Below, piece after piece: positions 50,309 through 61,460 of a stretch of 64,000 nucleotides of DNA (its first letter is position 1; the number at the start of each line of letters is the position of its first letter). The notes under the pieces are model-generated. The model was not told the origin of the DNA and ran no database searches. It saw only the letters and a list, made by a program, of their open reading frames with translations. The translations under genes and the position numbers were made by a program. The stretch is from Syngnathus acus (taxonomy: Eukaryota > Chordata > Actinopteri > Syngnathiformes > Syngnathidae): NCBI RefSeq assembly GCF_901709675.1, contig NC_051094.1:11650501-11714500 (forward strand). Direction: 5' to 3'.

Positions 50309-51237
50309 CAAGCAATCTGAAAACAACAACCCATTAAATTGACCTTATGTTAAATATTATTTTGTTTTTCTTGCTATAACATTGTTGAAAAAATGTGGAA
50401 TTGATCAAGAAATCATTAAAAGATTTGAAAACAAATCTTGAAAAAAAAATATCTGACTTTAAACATGTTTCATTGAAAGTCAAAAATAAAATACAGGCTC
50501 ATCTTTTATTTTGAGTACATATCCGACTCCAGATGGTACCTCACCGGTCATGAACCTTACTCAGACCAATGACCCATTTCATTTTGACCAATGACCCATT
50601 CCATATCTATTTAGGAATTAACTAATAATAATAATAATAATGATAATAATAATAATAAGTAGAAGAAGAAGAAACATGATATATGAAATATGAATGTTGC
50701 CCGTCTTGTTTACCACAAGTGTGTTTATTCAAAAACATCCGGTTAATATTTTCAAAATATAATAATTAGAAAAAAGATAACCGTACTGGTTGCGTCAGCA
50801 GTGCTTAAAGCTCCAAATAAACGACAGTGTGTTTCAATAAAACACGCGTTTATATATAAATGCAAAACTTTTAAACGTCAGGTAGTGCGATATTAGGTCA
50901 CTGAGAAGGCTGCACAAGCATAAGTAAGCTAACGTAATGACGCACGCCAGCCTGCTAAAAAGCAGGCTAGTCTTGTGAATGACGACACTGACGCATTTAT
51001 TTTTATTTTCATTGCATCTTGGCAAATAAAAATCTATGGAAGAGAGACGAGAAAAATAGAAGGTATAGTGTCGAAACAGTTTTGCAGTCCGAAGCAGGTT
51101 GCGCCCCACCCCCTGTCAAACCGTCCCGGTGCAGTCAAAGTAAACACACGTTATTGTCCGTACCTTTGGATTACGCAAGCGCTTGCAAAATAAACTCACT
51201 ATACACTCACCACGGTTCTGACAAAAACGGCCAACAT
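43690..51237 (-). CDS. crat: Carnitine O-acetyltransferase
   Basis: CRAT transfers acetyl and short acyl groups between CoA and carnitine in mitochondria and peroxisomes, buffering the acetyl-CoA pool. Coding exons on the minus strand: 51237-51211, 48857-48588, 47708-47590, 47117-47064, 46382-46217, 46125-45951, 45855-45677, 45597-45497, 45409-45290, 45180-45058, 44966-44831, 44670-44608, 44534-44397, 43905-43690. The total is 1887 bases, 628 residues plus TGA; human is 626. Conserved features include LPKLPVPPLKQTCDHYL, RRARKTDNW, KPLCMDQYYQILSSCR, THITVVHNFQ, EPVGILTSQHRNTW, the catalytic His at residue 345 in VYEHAASEGPP, KLRFNITPEV, LSPDAFIQMA and PDGYGVCYNP. The human-like N-terminus MLAVFVRTV suggests mitochondrial import. 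Oddities are Leu-Thr-Ser in place of Ser-Thr-Ser near residue 554, and a C-terminal AKQ in place of the human peroxisomal AKL. CHAT, CROT and the CPTs are excluded by the overall match. Confidence 0.95.
48169..48531. mobile_element. Non-autonomous hAT element (MITE) in crat intron 2
   Basis: The ends are inverted: ACTGGTTCTTAACCTGGGTT on the left and AAGGTTAAGAATCACTG on the right, over about 360 bases. The left interior GGTTCGATCGAACCCTAGGG is the known hallmark of an abundant vertebrate hAT MITE. There is a duplicated AGTCGTTTTG segment inside and no open frame. Confidence 0.75.
50226..50306. repeat. (GA)n microsatellite
   Basis: An uninterrupted AG/GA run of about 80 bases in crat intron 1. 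Likely polymorphic in length. Confidence 0.97.
50623..50673. repeat. (AAT)n then (AGA)n microsatellite
   Basis: AAT/TAA trinucleotide repeats with one interruption (ATGATAAT), running into a short AGA repeat. Confidence 0.85.
51211..51237 (-). CDS. crat: crat first coding exon (nine codons)
   Basis: This short exon encodes MLAVFVRTV and ends at a GTGAGT donor. It is in phase with exon 2 (CTGCGGCCTGGC). The human protein begins MLAFAARTV, so the start is well supported. Its hydrophobic and basic residues fit the start of a mitochondrial presequence. Confidence 0.88.
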
Positions 51238-51360
51238 CCCGTCAGATCGACGCACCGATGTCTTTAAAGATGTCAAACCTTCGAGCGGTCATGTCTCTCT
51301 CAAGGACGAGCTCAGCGTCTATTCTGAGCCGCCCGCCCCCCTTGGACCCAACGCGCAAAG
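51238..51360 (-). promoter_or_regulatory. crat: crat promoter region with GC box
   Basis: Immediately upstream of the crat ATG. A GC box appears on the coding strand as GGGGGGCGGGCGGC (plus 51329-51343). There is no TATA box, which fits a housekeeping metabolic gene. The role is inferred from position and composition. Confidence 0.45.
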
Positions 51361-51943
51361 GCAACTGCGAGCCCTTTAAATATCTGCTTTTCAACTTTGA
51401 TGCAGACGCAATCTATACCAAATATTGTTAACCAAATAAACTCAGCCCCCAATAACTACATTATAATATCAATTCTTAATTGGCCGCGTCGAAGCTTTAT
51501 AATACTGTTTGTTTGATACACTGGTCATGGATAATGCTGAACGTTTTATGCAATTTCATTAATGTAAACATAACTGTGCTTTAAACAGACAGAATGCCCA
51601 CGGATACATATTAGTGAATATTTATAAAATAACACGGCCTGTGGTTCGTGAGCATGCACATCTCCATATTGGCCACATGGTGGAGCTCTTCCAGCGTCGC
51701 TGCAAAGATCCCGCATTAAACCACCCAGCCAGTAAACAATCCAAAGACTTTGCAACTACAAGAACGCACCAGCAAATACAGATCATATGCATTTAATAAA
51801 TGCATATTGTCAATGTTTCCTGGTATCAAAATGCCATTTATACACCTGGCAGTTTGCCTTTTTGTACATGAATTTATTTGCATGTGAAAGGGATGTGACA
51901 TCGTTCAATAAGAGCAGAGAGAAGCTTTTCAGTGGTGACATAT

Positions 51944-51949
51944 TTTATT
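51944..51949 (-). terminator. ier5l: Possible ier5l polyadenylation signal
   Basis: AATAAA on the minus strand about 45 bases after the ier5l stop codon. The resulting 3' UTR would be very short, so a more distal signal is possible. Confidence 0.35.
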
Positions 51950-51993
51950 AGAAAGCAATGAAATAAACGGTACAAAGCTAACAATGATACAAA

Positions 51994-52878
51994 TCAAAAT
52001 GCTTCGATTGCTCGCGTCCAACCACTGCCTGTTAACAATGTGTGTTTTAAAGTAATAGTTTGCGAGGCAAATATTTGCTCGAGGTCCGTGTGCTGCCAAC
52101 TCACAAACTCAGATAGTCCACCTGAACCCAACACCGAGATCAGGTTGGAGATGTTCGTGGAGTCCAAGGCTTCTGAGTCTGAATGTGTATCTTCATCAGT
52201 CCTTGGCCGTTTACACGGCAGCGGCCCAAAGTCAGACAAATAGAACTCTGGCTCAACAATATGATAACTTGTGTCCATCCGTCTCTTTTTGGCGTAGCAC
52301 TGCGTGCTCTGAGACGGTTTTGGCTGCGCGCAACAGTCCGAGTGGAAGTATCCGTTGGTGACAGTCGTCACAACATGCGTGTCCAAGTCCAGGACAGTCT
52401 TGTGGTTAACTTGCGTGCTCGGGGCGTGTGACTCCCAGGCGGGTTTGTCCGCACAAGTCCAAAAGCTTTCCGCCACCATGAGGTCAGAGTCACCTGGAGG
52501 AACCATTGCGCACGCCGATGCGTCTTGGTGCGCCACCTCCGCCGACTGGCAGCTGGAGTGGTGCTGGGGCGCTCCGCAGTGCCAAGTGTCAGAGTCCACC
52601 CCGCCAAAGTTGCAGTAGAAGTCATTGGCCAACTCCGTAAAGCTCCCGGTCAATTCAAGGTATTCTTGCGTCTCTCGGGCTGCAGCGACATCCTCGTACT
52701 GCTGCGTCCTTGGCGTCGGCGACAAGTTCTTGCTCATATAAATCTGCCTCGCGTTTCTCAGCACGTAGGTTACCAGCAAGTTCTTGTGGAGCTTGATGCC
52801 TCCTCGCTGCGTCCTGGAGCTCTGGATTTTCCTCAAAGAAATGGAGATCAGATTCTGTGCGTCAAAAGCACACTCCAT
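51994..52878 (-). CDS. ier5l: Immediate early response 5-like protein
   Basis: A single-exon gene of 294 codons plus stop. IER-family proteins are serum- and stress-induced nuclear regulators; IER5 acts with PP2A and HSF1, and IER5L is less studied. The N-terminal IER domain is nearly invariant: [20 protein letters not shown], then [20 protein letters not shown]. Further conserved pieces are [20 protein letters not shown], a basic PCKRPRT stretch (possible NLS), [15 protein letters not shown] and the C-terminus GWTRAIEAF. Human IER5L is longer because of alanine-, proline- and histidine-rich runs that are absent here. The start at 52878 is chosen because MECA is the conserved beginning. The frame is open for 38 codons further upstream, but that part is not conserved. 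The same order and strand as crat-ier5l in human supports the call. Confidence 0.95.
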   Translation of the reverse strand: MECAFDAQNLISISLRKIQSSRTQRGGIKLHKNLLVTYVLRNARQIYMSKNLSPTPRTQQYEDVAAARETQEYLELTGSFTELANDFYCNFGGVDSDTWHCGAPQHHSSCQSAEVAHQDASACAMVPPGDSDLMVAESFWTCADKPAWESHAPSTQVNHKTVLDLDTHVVTTVTNGYFHSDCCAQPKPSQSTQCYAKKRRMDTSYHIVEPEFYLSDFGPLPCKRPRTDEDTHSDSEALDSTNISNLISVLGSGGLSEFVSWQHTDLEQIFASQTITLKHTLLTGSGWTRAIEAF

Positions 52879-53029
52879 CCTCGACAGGACCACTCTTCTC
52901 CTCCAGTCTTTCAAATCCTTTGCCTTTTGAACAGAAGGAATGGCAAGGTTTCTAGTTGAGACTCCTGTTTGGTTCGAGTAGACCATGTACATGGCGCTCC
53001 ATGTCTACTCAGTAAGGGCATGGGTTTGC

Positions 53030-53080
53030 AACTCTCATATTTCCTTGCCACGCCCTCGCACAGGAGCTGTCCAATGGGAG
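53030..53080 (-). promoter_or_regulatory. ier5l: Possible ier5l core promoter
   Basis: On the minus strand an inverted CCAAT box (CCCATTGGAC, plus 53068-53077) is followed by an AT-rich AAATATG near 53033-53039, at about -155 from the ATG. Spacing is plausible for CCAAT and TATA-like elements. No exact CArG box was found, although immediate-early genes often have one. Confidence 0.3.
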
Positions 53081-53199
53081 GGAGGTGGTGCTTCTGTTAT
53101 ACGCAAATATCACTCCATGCCTCATTCAAATGCACATATAAGCAAGGCCATGCTGCATTTCACTAAATGTGTTCCGGGCTTTTTGAATCTTTGTGCGGC

Positions 53200-54940
53200 A
53201 ACAGTCACCTGACTTTAGTGGTCACAGAATACAACAGGATGCATAGAGCCAAACACATAGAGAACTTACTGTTTGAAGGGAGGACTGGAGTGGTACATTT
53301 TAATGTATATTGCGGAGCAGACTCGTGCATTGGATAATGCAGTAACACGGAATAATCAGTACAACAGAATATTTTTAGCGGACTGAAAACAACATCTCAC
53401 AAGTAGAAAAGAGTCAAATCTAATATAAAGAAAATATGTGGATATCATAGAAACAACACATGCTTACATTGGCTATGAAGTGTGAATTTACCGTACAATA
53501 ATGTATGATATATACATTTAAAAGAGGCTTCATTAGGTCCACTTTCATAAAACAGAATAAGGCCTTTATAAGGTAATAGTCACAATTGATTTGACAATTT
53601 CCTGGGATTATTTACCAATAAACGTCTTATTGTCTGTCATTGATGTACTGTAAATTCCCCTGAATAATTTGCTCCACTCATGTAGCGGAGGAGAAAGAAA
53701 AAAATCTGAATTTAAAAAACACCTCTCCATAGGATTCAGTGCAGTTGTACATAAAGCACTGTAAACCACATTGTGGACTAATAGGTTGGACTACTTAAAT
53801 AGCAGATGTGTCAAGTAAATTATATACTTAGTAAATAGCATTGACTATATTGAACAATACAAGTATAATAGTTGGAGTACTGGAGCAGAATACGGCAGAA
53901 TGCAGTGCAGATTTACCTAATACAGAATAAAGAGAGTCTGGTTCAGATCACGCCCATTACTAACGCAGACTATATGCTTCTGGCTGGAGAGATACCTCTC
54001 TACTTCCCAAGAAAAACAACAGAGGTGCCCTTGAGCAGGGTACTGAACCCGTAACTGCTTGGGCCACTCGTTATGCATGTCCATTAGACCTCGATCGTGC
54101 GCGTGTTTATTTCTAGCAAATGCACGTGTCGCATTATCAGGATGAAAAAACATTCAATGTTTTCTCTTGGGGATATTACAACAGTGTTGCCTTAATGTAT
54201 TAGTAAACCATTAATGTATTAGCAACTCATTAGTGCAACACTCTTGCTATGATTACATTTTAATTTGATAGTCTTAATAGAAAAGTGGTTACATAGTAAT
54301 GCAATGGCATAGCATAGCATAGCAAATACTGTGTAGTGGTAATGCAGAGTATATACAGGGAATTAGATCTGTTAATTTGTTGAGTTTCCAGAAATGGCAA
54401 ACGTTAAAAGATATATTTTTAATGATCTTGATACTGCAGCGCATCACACTGAGAACTTTTATTTAGCAAAATGAGAGGAGAAACATTTCTGATGCAGCTG
54501 TTAACATGAGTGTTAAGACAGGCTTTAGTAAATTACACAGTAAACCATGAGTGTACAGTCTGAAGCTGTCAATGATGTCATTAGGACTGCCTCTGATAAT
54601 AGAAACCTTGTAACAGAATTCAGAGGTGTGAGGTAAAAGCTCTTAGTAGAGAAATGATCTGTCATCCCACATCTGTTTGTGTGCACATGCAGATGGCTGA
54701 CATCATACGGAACACCTGGATATTACTTTGATTTGCTGCCAAAAAAGGTGAACGTGGGGGACAGCCACTATTATGGTGATCATGCTCTGATAATCGTGTA
54801 AACTGGAGCCTGGGATCTACGTACTGTTGCAGCAATGTAATTGAAAATGCACTGAGCAGATTGATACAAATGTGTGGCATAGCATTGAATTGTTGGTTCA
54901 GCATCTCATGAAAAATGATTAGAGGGTAAATTAGCACACA
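53200..54940. other. Intergenic, nothing recognised
   Basis: AT-rich sequence with no gene-like open frame. A stretch at about 54000-54075 (AGGTGCCCTTGAGCAGGGTA) resembles a decayed dispersed repeat. A short GCATA/GCATAGCATA tandem lies near 54305-54325. Confidence 0.5.
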
Positions 54941-54949
54941 TCTTTCATG

Positions 54950-55045
54950 ATATTATGATGAGGAAACGGAATTTCGGTTTCTTTGTGTGTCTTGACATAT
55001 GAAGGGATTGACAATAAAGCTGACTTTGACTTTGACTTTGATATT
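54950..55045 (+). mobile_element. L2-type LINE 3' end
   Basis: It reads GAAACGGAATTTCGG, then GACAATAAAGCTGACTTTG, ending in a short GACTTT tandem. This is the typical 3' terminus of fish L2-like elements, whose tails are short tandem repeats. No coding part is retained. Confidence 0.6.
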
Positions 55046-56085
55046 AAACAAGAATGCCATTAGTAAATGGCCACCGTTTCAACATTTGCATTACTGCATT
55101 TGGGACACCAGTGCGATAAATGTGATAAAGCAAAAGTTACCACATGTAAATACAACGTAGCTCAATTTACCGAGTAACATAGAGGGCCAGACAACGCAAA
55201 GCTAAAACCCTTTTGCAGAATGCTTTCTATGAACTTTTATGTATACCATGTAAAAAGATCAAAATTAAATGACTGTACATTAAAAATAGAAACCTAAATA
55301 TTTGTATACATACTCTGTGCACACTAGCATATTGTACTAAACTGGTGCTTTACAAATATACTGCTGAGATTTGAATGAGATAATGAATTTTATGTGGAGG
55401 TTTATTTATGTGGCTGTACCTTGCAGCAGTATAAAACTGCACTCTGACATACTGATAGTTGTTTCTAATGTTCTGCCCCTACTCATTCTTAGCAGGTTAC
55501 TCAAATATTAAAACAGTATTGGTTAGCGTTGTGTATTTTCACAACTGTGACGAACATACTGATATAAATGTGATGCTGTCAATCAAATTACAACATTAAT
55601 ATCTTTGTAAAACCCATTTGTTGACACACTTGGACTGAAGTGGTGGAGTCAAAGCTGAAGCCAAAATGTGAAATAGATACAATGTGAGATTTCAATATTA
55701 TAATCAATCAATATTGTCACACACCTAAACATAAAATGTAAACAGTTGTATGTGGTTGTATTTGGTGGATTAGATGTTAAATACTGATTTTCAATACAGC
55801 ATCAGTAAGGTCATTTATTTGCTTGTAAAATGTAAACGTTTTGTGAACATAATTTGCATTAAATAAGGCTCTGCAAAAAAAAAAATTCAACATTTTCCAC
55901 ACTCTTTCTCAGAGGATACTTTGTTATGGAAAAAAAAATCCTTGCCTCTTCATAATTTCATTTGTTTGTCACATTTAAATGATTCCCATCAACAAAGAAT
56001 TTTAAATGTTAGTTTAGGACAACAAAAGTAAACAAAATATGCAGTTTTTATAAGACAGTTTTTATTATTAAGGTAGGGCAAAAAT
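55046..56085. other. Intergenic, AT-rich, nothing recognised
   Basis: No open frame with protein signature, no microsatellite and no identified repeat, apart from A-rich runs near 55877-55888 and 55930. Confidence 0.5.
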
Positions 56086-56089
56086 GCAA

Positions 56090-57020
56090 ACCTACAAAGT
56101 CCAGTGTGAAAACATTAACAGTCTTTTCAGTCTTAGGCCACTGCATTACAATCAGACTCAAGTCTGGCCTTTGACTCCAAAACTTTCATTTTGTTGTTGT
56201 GGTTGCGTCTTTGACGTTGTTGTGATGCAGAACTCAAAGGTGAGGTCACAAACTGATGGCCAAACATTCTCCCTCAGGATTTTCTGGTATAGAGCAGAAT
56301 CCATGGTCCCATCAATCAGAGCAAGTTATCCAGGTCCTGAAGTAGCAAAGCAGCCCCAGTCTATCACACTACCACAACCATGTTTGACTGTTAGCACAAT
56401 GTTCTTTTTCTTACATTTACGCCAAATGAAGGTACATACCGTCCAAAAGTTTACCTTTGATTCCATCCTTGCATAGAATACTGTCCCCAAAGTCTTGGGA
56501 AACATTTAGAGTCAGTTTTTTTGCAATGGTTTTCCCCTTGGAACTCTGCCATGGATGTTTTGCCCAGTGTCTTCTTCATTGTTGAGTCACTCTTAGCTGA
56601 ACCCAGAGAGGTCAGCAGTTCTGACGTTGATCTGTTTTTTTTTTTTTTGTGAACCCTGGATGGGTCCTCTCTGTTCTCTTGAGATAATTTCTGGAGGCTG
56701 GCCACTCCTGAGAAGGTTCATCACTGTTCCCTACTTTTGCAATTTGTGGATAATGTCTGTGATTGTCTGAAGTCCTATAGCTTCAGGAATGAGTGTGACC
56801 TTCTCATACTGACAGCTGTCAATTCCTTCATTTCTCATCTGTTACTGAATTCTTTTGACTCGTGTTATTTTGTCGCAGATTTTTCAGATATTTGGGCCAG
56901 CTTGACTTTGTCAGACAGGTTTTATTCAGGTGATTTCTTGATGATCTAGAGGTAACCAGGCTTGGGTGTGGTCAGTGAGAATGAACTGGGGCAAGTTCCT
57001 CTTCACACAGGGTTAGGTAG
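56090..57020 (-). mobile_element. Tc1/mariner transposon relic
   Basis: On the minus strand, around 56330-56410, the translation reads TVKHGCGSVIDWGC, matching the Tc1 transposase signature TVKHGGGSVMVWGC. Further along the minus strand, fragments of the rest of the transposase and linker survive with frame breaks. The plus strand matches a familiar fish repeat phrase (CAGGTCCTGAAGTAGCAAAG). No intact transposase is present. Confidence 0.75.
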
Positions 57021-57639
57021 CTCTGATTATTTTTTTTACTCCAAAATTCAATTGAGCATTTAAAAACAGCAATTTATTTTTATTTCAGTTGACTTGGTCT
57101 AATTTTTACATTTGTTTGATGATCTTAAACATTAAAGTGGGGAAACTACACAAAAAATGTGAGCTAGCTGAATACTTTTTTGTGCCACTTTTTGTGCCAT
57201 TGGACGTAAAACCCTGTTTACCATAACAAGAGAATACAGTATAGCGCTTTACAAACACTACAGATATACTGAAAATTGTATATAATTGATATATTTTATA
57301 TAATTTACTATATAAGAAGTACTACACGTTTTGCAATTAATAGTGACAAAAACAGAAACTACTGGACATGTTCAATATTGTTAAATTAACTTCATTAATT
57401 TTATTTTAAATTAATAATTTATGCAAATCTGATTTGTGACTCAACTGTAAACTGAAATGTCTACAATTACATTTGAAATTGGTAAGTTTAAAATTCTCAT
57501 ATTGTTTTACAGTTCAACAAATGAGCTATATTTTGAGTCGAATGAGCCCTTCAAGAAAAGGACGTCTGCTAACAATAGCACTCCGGTCTTCCGACTCTGG
57601 AACACAGCGCAGGAATACGCTGCTCTGTAGAGGATGCGC

Positions 57640-58140
57640 CTGATTACTTCAGAGGTGGCTTGCGTTATTTACATATGCAATATGCATAAGCAAGGTTACT
57701 ATGAGGGTGAAATAACCGCGAGATAGAAGGAGAGAAAGAGGGAGGGGTTTGCTATGTGTGCGTGATGTGTGTCTGTGGGTGTGTGTGTCTGTGTATGTGA
57801 TGGTGATGGAGAGAGGGTGTGTGGGGTAGGCAGAAAATTGGCGTTATCAATATTTAACCAACCCTTCCAGCATATTTATGGCAGACAATAGAGCAGACAT
57901 GCAACTGTCTCATTTGAGTGGAAGTCTATTTATTACGCGCTGAAATCGAGGCTGTAAATTGGATGTTTATTGATAAATCTCTGCAACACTTTCCCAGTGC
58001 TTTGGTAGATATTCTCTTTGTACCGCTTAACCTATCTTTTAATTGCGCTTCCAAGCCAGAGTGCATTACAAATATACATTGAGGAGAAATTTCTACATAT
58101 GGCAAACACATGTATGCAATTTAGTCACTATGAAAAGTGG
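57640..58140. promoter_or_regulatory. Candidate conserved regulatory block
   Basis: Non-repetitive sequence with clusters of AT-rich homeodomain/POU-like sites (ATATGCAATATGCATA near 57672-57687, TATTTATGG near 57875, ATTTATTACGCGC near 57928). It looks unlike the surrounding decayed repeats. Conservation cannot be tested here. Confidence 0.25.
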
Positions 58141-58431
58141 GAGGAGAAATAAAAGGTCTCGAGCTTTTTTTTTTCCCCCTTTCACTCACAGAGCAGTGGC
58201 CTCTCGGAAAATGTTTCCATGTGTTGTGTCTGAGCTCACTAAGAGCAACGAAGGGAAACATTTTCTCCTCTAAACCACATGCAACAGATTCCTTCTGAAT
58301 CCAAATAAATCAGCTCTGTCTTTCAGATCATGTGACACTTTTCTTTTTTAGTTTTGTGTTATTCCCAACATATCCTGTTTCAGGCCCGTCCCCGCCCCTG
58401 TATCCCAGCATGCTTCATACATGCGTGTATG

Positions 58432-58544
58432 GACACACACACACATGCATTCACGCACACACACACACACACGCACACACACACACGCACGCACGCACGC
58501 ACGCACGCACACACACACGCACACACACACACACTACACACACA
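58432..58544. repeat. (CA)n/(CACG)n microsatellite
   Basis: A CA repeat with an internal GCAC tetranucleotide tract at about 58487-58510. Open frames through it on either strand are artefacts. Confidence 0.95.
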
Positions 58545-58919
58545 AGCAAGAAGTTTCCATTTCCCGTGCGTAAGATCACCTGTGCAGACAGAATGGCGTG
58601 CTTCAGTGCGACAAGCTCAGGCAGGAAAACAGGAAAGGGAGTTCAAGGGTGTCCAACATGAAATACTCAGAGTTAGGGGAAACCCAGTGCTCATGGCAGC
58701 ACTCCAGTTTATGAAGAAAAGTAAGTAAAGTTTTACTCGTGCTCTAGTTTAGCTTGTGAACATTTGTTTTATATATATAGACTGCACAGATATTGAAGAA
58801 GCAAACCAGATGATTATGCTAAACCTTAAAAGAGTTAAGAGCGACTTTATAAGTACTTTATATGATTTTCCCAACACCTTTGACTAGATTTCACTTTGCA
58901 TGGGAATTTTCAGCTCACA

Positions 58920-59140
58920 AACTAAGTTGCTTTCTAGCTGTTTTTAGGTACTCGCAGAGTCGATACCGTCGAGACCAAGATTCTGTGAGGAGTTCATCAC
59001 AAAACTCACGCAAGCAAGCCTTGAAGAACCTTGCTTTCTGCATTGCGACCCGGTCATGCTGGAACAGAAAGTGGCCTTTCTCAAAATGGTTCACACAAAG
59101 CTGGAAGTGTGAAATTTTCCCAAAAGTCTCCACAAAATTC
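58920..59140 (-). mobile_element. Second Tc1-like transposase relic (3' part)
   Basis: The minus strand reads GHFLFQHDRVAMQKARFFK, which matches the catalytic-region phrase FQHDCAPVHKARSIK of a common fish Tc1-like transposase. The region following is decayed. It is a different part and family from the relic at 56-57 kb. Confidence 0.65.
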
Positions 59141-59224
59141 AGGACGACTCAAATCATCTCATCCTTGACTTATTAATTCATTAAGTGTTTTGGGTTTCTT
59201 TTCCAGTATAATTGTCTAACCTAA

Positions 59225-59585
59225 CAGGGGTGTCAAACTCATTATGTTGCGAGCCACACCGTATTTATGGTTTCCTTTGGTGAACTGTTATGACTATAAA
59301 TGTACAATCACCTTGTAATTCTTATACACAACAAATTGATGGATAACTAGTTATGAAATCAGAGGCCTATAAAAACTGTTCAAATATGATTAAATCTATT
59401 TAAAAGGGAGACTGATCATGAAACAAAAAACACACAAAAATAAAGCTTGCAATATAAAACAAGTGAAATCAATTTACTATTTCCCCAAGAAACATGAAGT
59501 CAATGCACATTATTTGCTTTAATGGACCACATAAATAATGTGGTGAACCACATCTAGCCCCCGGTCCTTGAGTTTGACACCTGCA
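59225..59585. mobile_element. Complete hAT-like MITE
   Basis: Terminal inverted repeats GGTGTCAAACTCA and TGAGTTTGACACC bound about 350 bases with no coding capacity. It is the same family as the edge copy at 1-388, with shared interior sequence such as TTATGACTATAAATG versus TTATGACTGTCAACC near one end. Confidence 0.75.
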
Positions 59586-59589
59586 GTCA

Positions 59590-60285
59590 GACATAATGCA
59601 TTTGTGCACTGTACTACATCAGGGGCTTTGGTGTTTTTTTCAAGAATACTTTGACAGGTGTGGACTAGGGGGGGTTGGCTGCTGAAGTCGGGCCAGAAAT
59701 CATTCTACTGCAAGAGAGCCACTCTAATGATTTGCTTCGTTTTTATTGAAGCTGAAGGGTTAATACATTTTAAAGAAAGCTATTTTGGAGTCTGGCGTGT
59801 GAGAAGCTGGACAACGATCCTTTTATTTTTCTTGCCTTAATTCATATACAGTACACAGAAACAAAAACATTAAGTGCACCAGCCATTTCAAGAGCTGTAA
59901 ACTGCAGTGTATGGTGTACAATTAAATAACCTGCAACATATGGAGTGAAATTTTAGCCACAATATATGAACAGAAACACAAAGTGTAAAACAGATGAACA
60001 AAAAAGCTGTTTATCAAAGTATTTGATTAGCCGCCTATATTTGATGCTCCTACATTGCGCAGGAGCTTTCATTATAGCACAGGCAATACAAAATCACATT
60101 TGCATGGTGTACCGAAATGTGTAGCTCATGAGAATAAATATGGGGTGCCTTTAAGTTTGACTCACATCAACATTAATCAGTAAAAGGTGGAAAAACGCTC
60201 CTAACCATACATCAGTCTCCATTTTTGCATTGATAGATTTAACCTATTGTTCTATTGTTAAACGCACATAGTTGCAGCTCCTATA
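59590..60285. other. Intergenic, nothing recognised
   Basis: AT-rich sequence with short unsupported open frames and no identified repeat. Confidence 0.5.
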
Positions 60286-60289
60286 TGCA

Positions 60290-60830
60290 ACATGCCATAC
60301 TGATCAATCGGCCAGGCCTCTGAGGGGCGCAGTGTTCCCTGTGCATCTGTCAGCCATTCCAGGCTCATTCATTGTCAAATAGGCTCTGCACTCTTTGCCC
60401 GAGCTGAGATGCAGATTTATGCCAGAGCAATGCCGGTTCTTGCATATTAGATGAAAGCCTTGTTTGCATATACTCGCTCTCTCTCGCTCTCTCCCTCTCT
60501 GTCTCCCCCTCCCTGCTACCCCCTCCCCTTCTTTCTCTCTCTTCCTTTTTTCTGAGGCGTCACTTTAATATGTATGCAAATGGGCTTCGCTCCACGGGCA
60601 GATATGTGTGGAGTCCTGTCCTGCAGTCAGGAGGTGTAGGAGAGATTGTGTTTGTATTTATGAGGCATGGGCCCTGCCGCTCTTGGGAGAAAAATGCCGC
60701 GCGTAGTGTGGTGGAGGCTCTGCAGTGCAGGCAGAATGCAGATATGCCAATAACAGAGGTCATGCTTGTCACTAATGATAAGAAGAGACAATTAGAATGT
60801 AGTATAGCTGTAACGTAACCTCCCCATACA
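60290..60830. promoter_or_regulatory. Candidate conserved regulatory block with octamer sites
   Basis: Non-repetitive sequence with TTGCATATTAG near 60440, TTTGCATA near 60463 and a perfect ATGCAAAT octamer at about 60574-60581, flanking a CT-rich tract (60474-60555). Such clustering is seen in developmental enhancers. This is inference from motifs only. Confidence 0.25.
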
Positions 60831-61440
60831 CCCTCTTTGCACACACCCAAACAAATCCATGAGCCTGCAAATCCTTGCTCTGACATGAAGAACAAAGCAA
60901 AGGCAACCAACTGAAGAGAAGATACCTTTTCGCAAATTGCTGAGGGTCTTCACTTTGTACCGGACTTGAATGGTAAATCCTGGGTGATTGGTTTGAGTCA
61001 AAGACAAAACTATTGACTCCTTGCTTGCATCCCTCAGGGGGAAGGATCACTGTCAGGGGCCGAGGCAGGGACGACAAGGTCAGGTCATTTATGAGAGCGC
61101 CACCTTCAACCTATTTCATCAGTCTGATGATGCCAGGACAGAATGCAAGCACCTCGGATCAATCACATTATCCATCTGTACAAACTGCAGAGCACAAATT
61201 TCTCCAATATTCTATAGGATCGCCTATGCCTTTGCATCAGGTTTTAAATTCACCTATATCACCAATGTAGGGGATACAAATGCATCATTCCGCACGATTT
61301 TCTTTCCTTCAAGTATATAACTTGAAACTACATAAAGCGAACACTCACATGAACTTTCTCTCATGGCTGTTATTATATTCAAACCATAATAATACCTTGG
61401 CTTGGTGCCAATCAGCAATCTACCAAAGCAGCATGCGCGT

Positions 61441-61460
61441 GCACGCACACGCACACACGC

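Larger units (their letters stand above)
48858..51210. other. crat intron 1 with microsatellites
   Basis: This long first intron has no recognised exon. It contains the GA and AAT microsatellites listed separately and a short duplication of GACCAATGACCCATT near 50564-50602. Open frames in it carry no family signature. Confidence 0.55.

Noticed and set aside
52525-52959. Plus-strand open frame of 144 codons opposite ier5l
   Set aside because: It is the antisense shadow of the conserved ier5l coding sequence and has no domain of its own.
54000-54075. tRNA-like or SINE-like stretch
   Set aside because: No cloverleaf could be formed by eye. It resembles a decayed dispersed repeat too short to name.
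56084-56476. Plus-strand open frame of 130 codons
   Set aside because: It lies antisense to the Tc1 transposase relic; the minus-strand signature explains the sequence.
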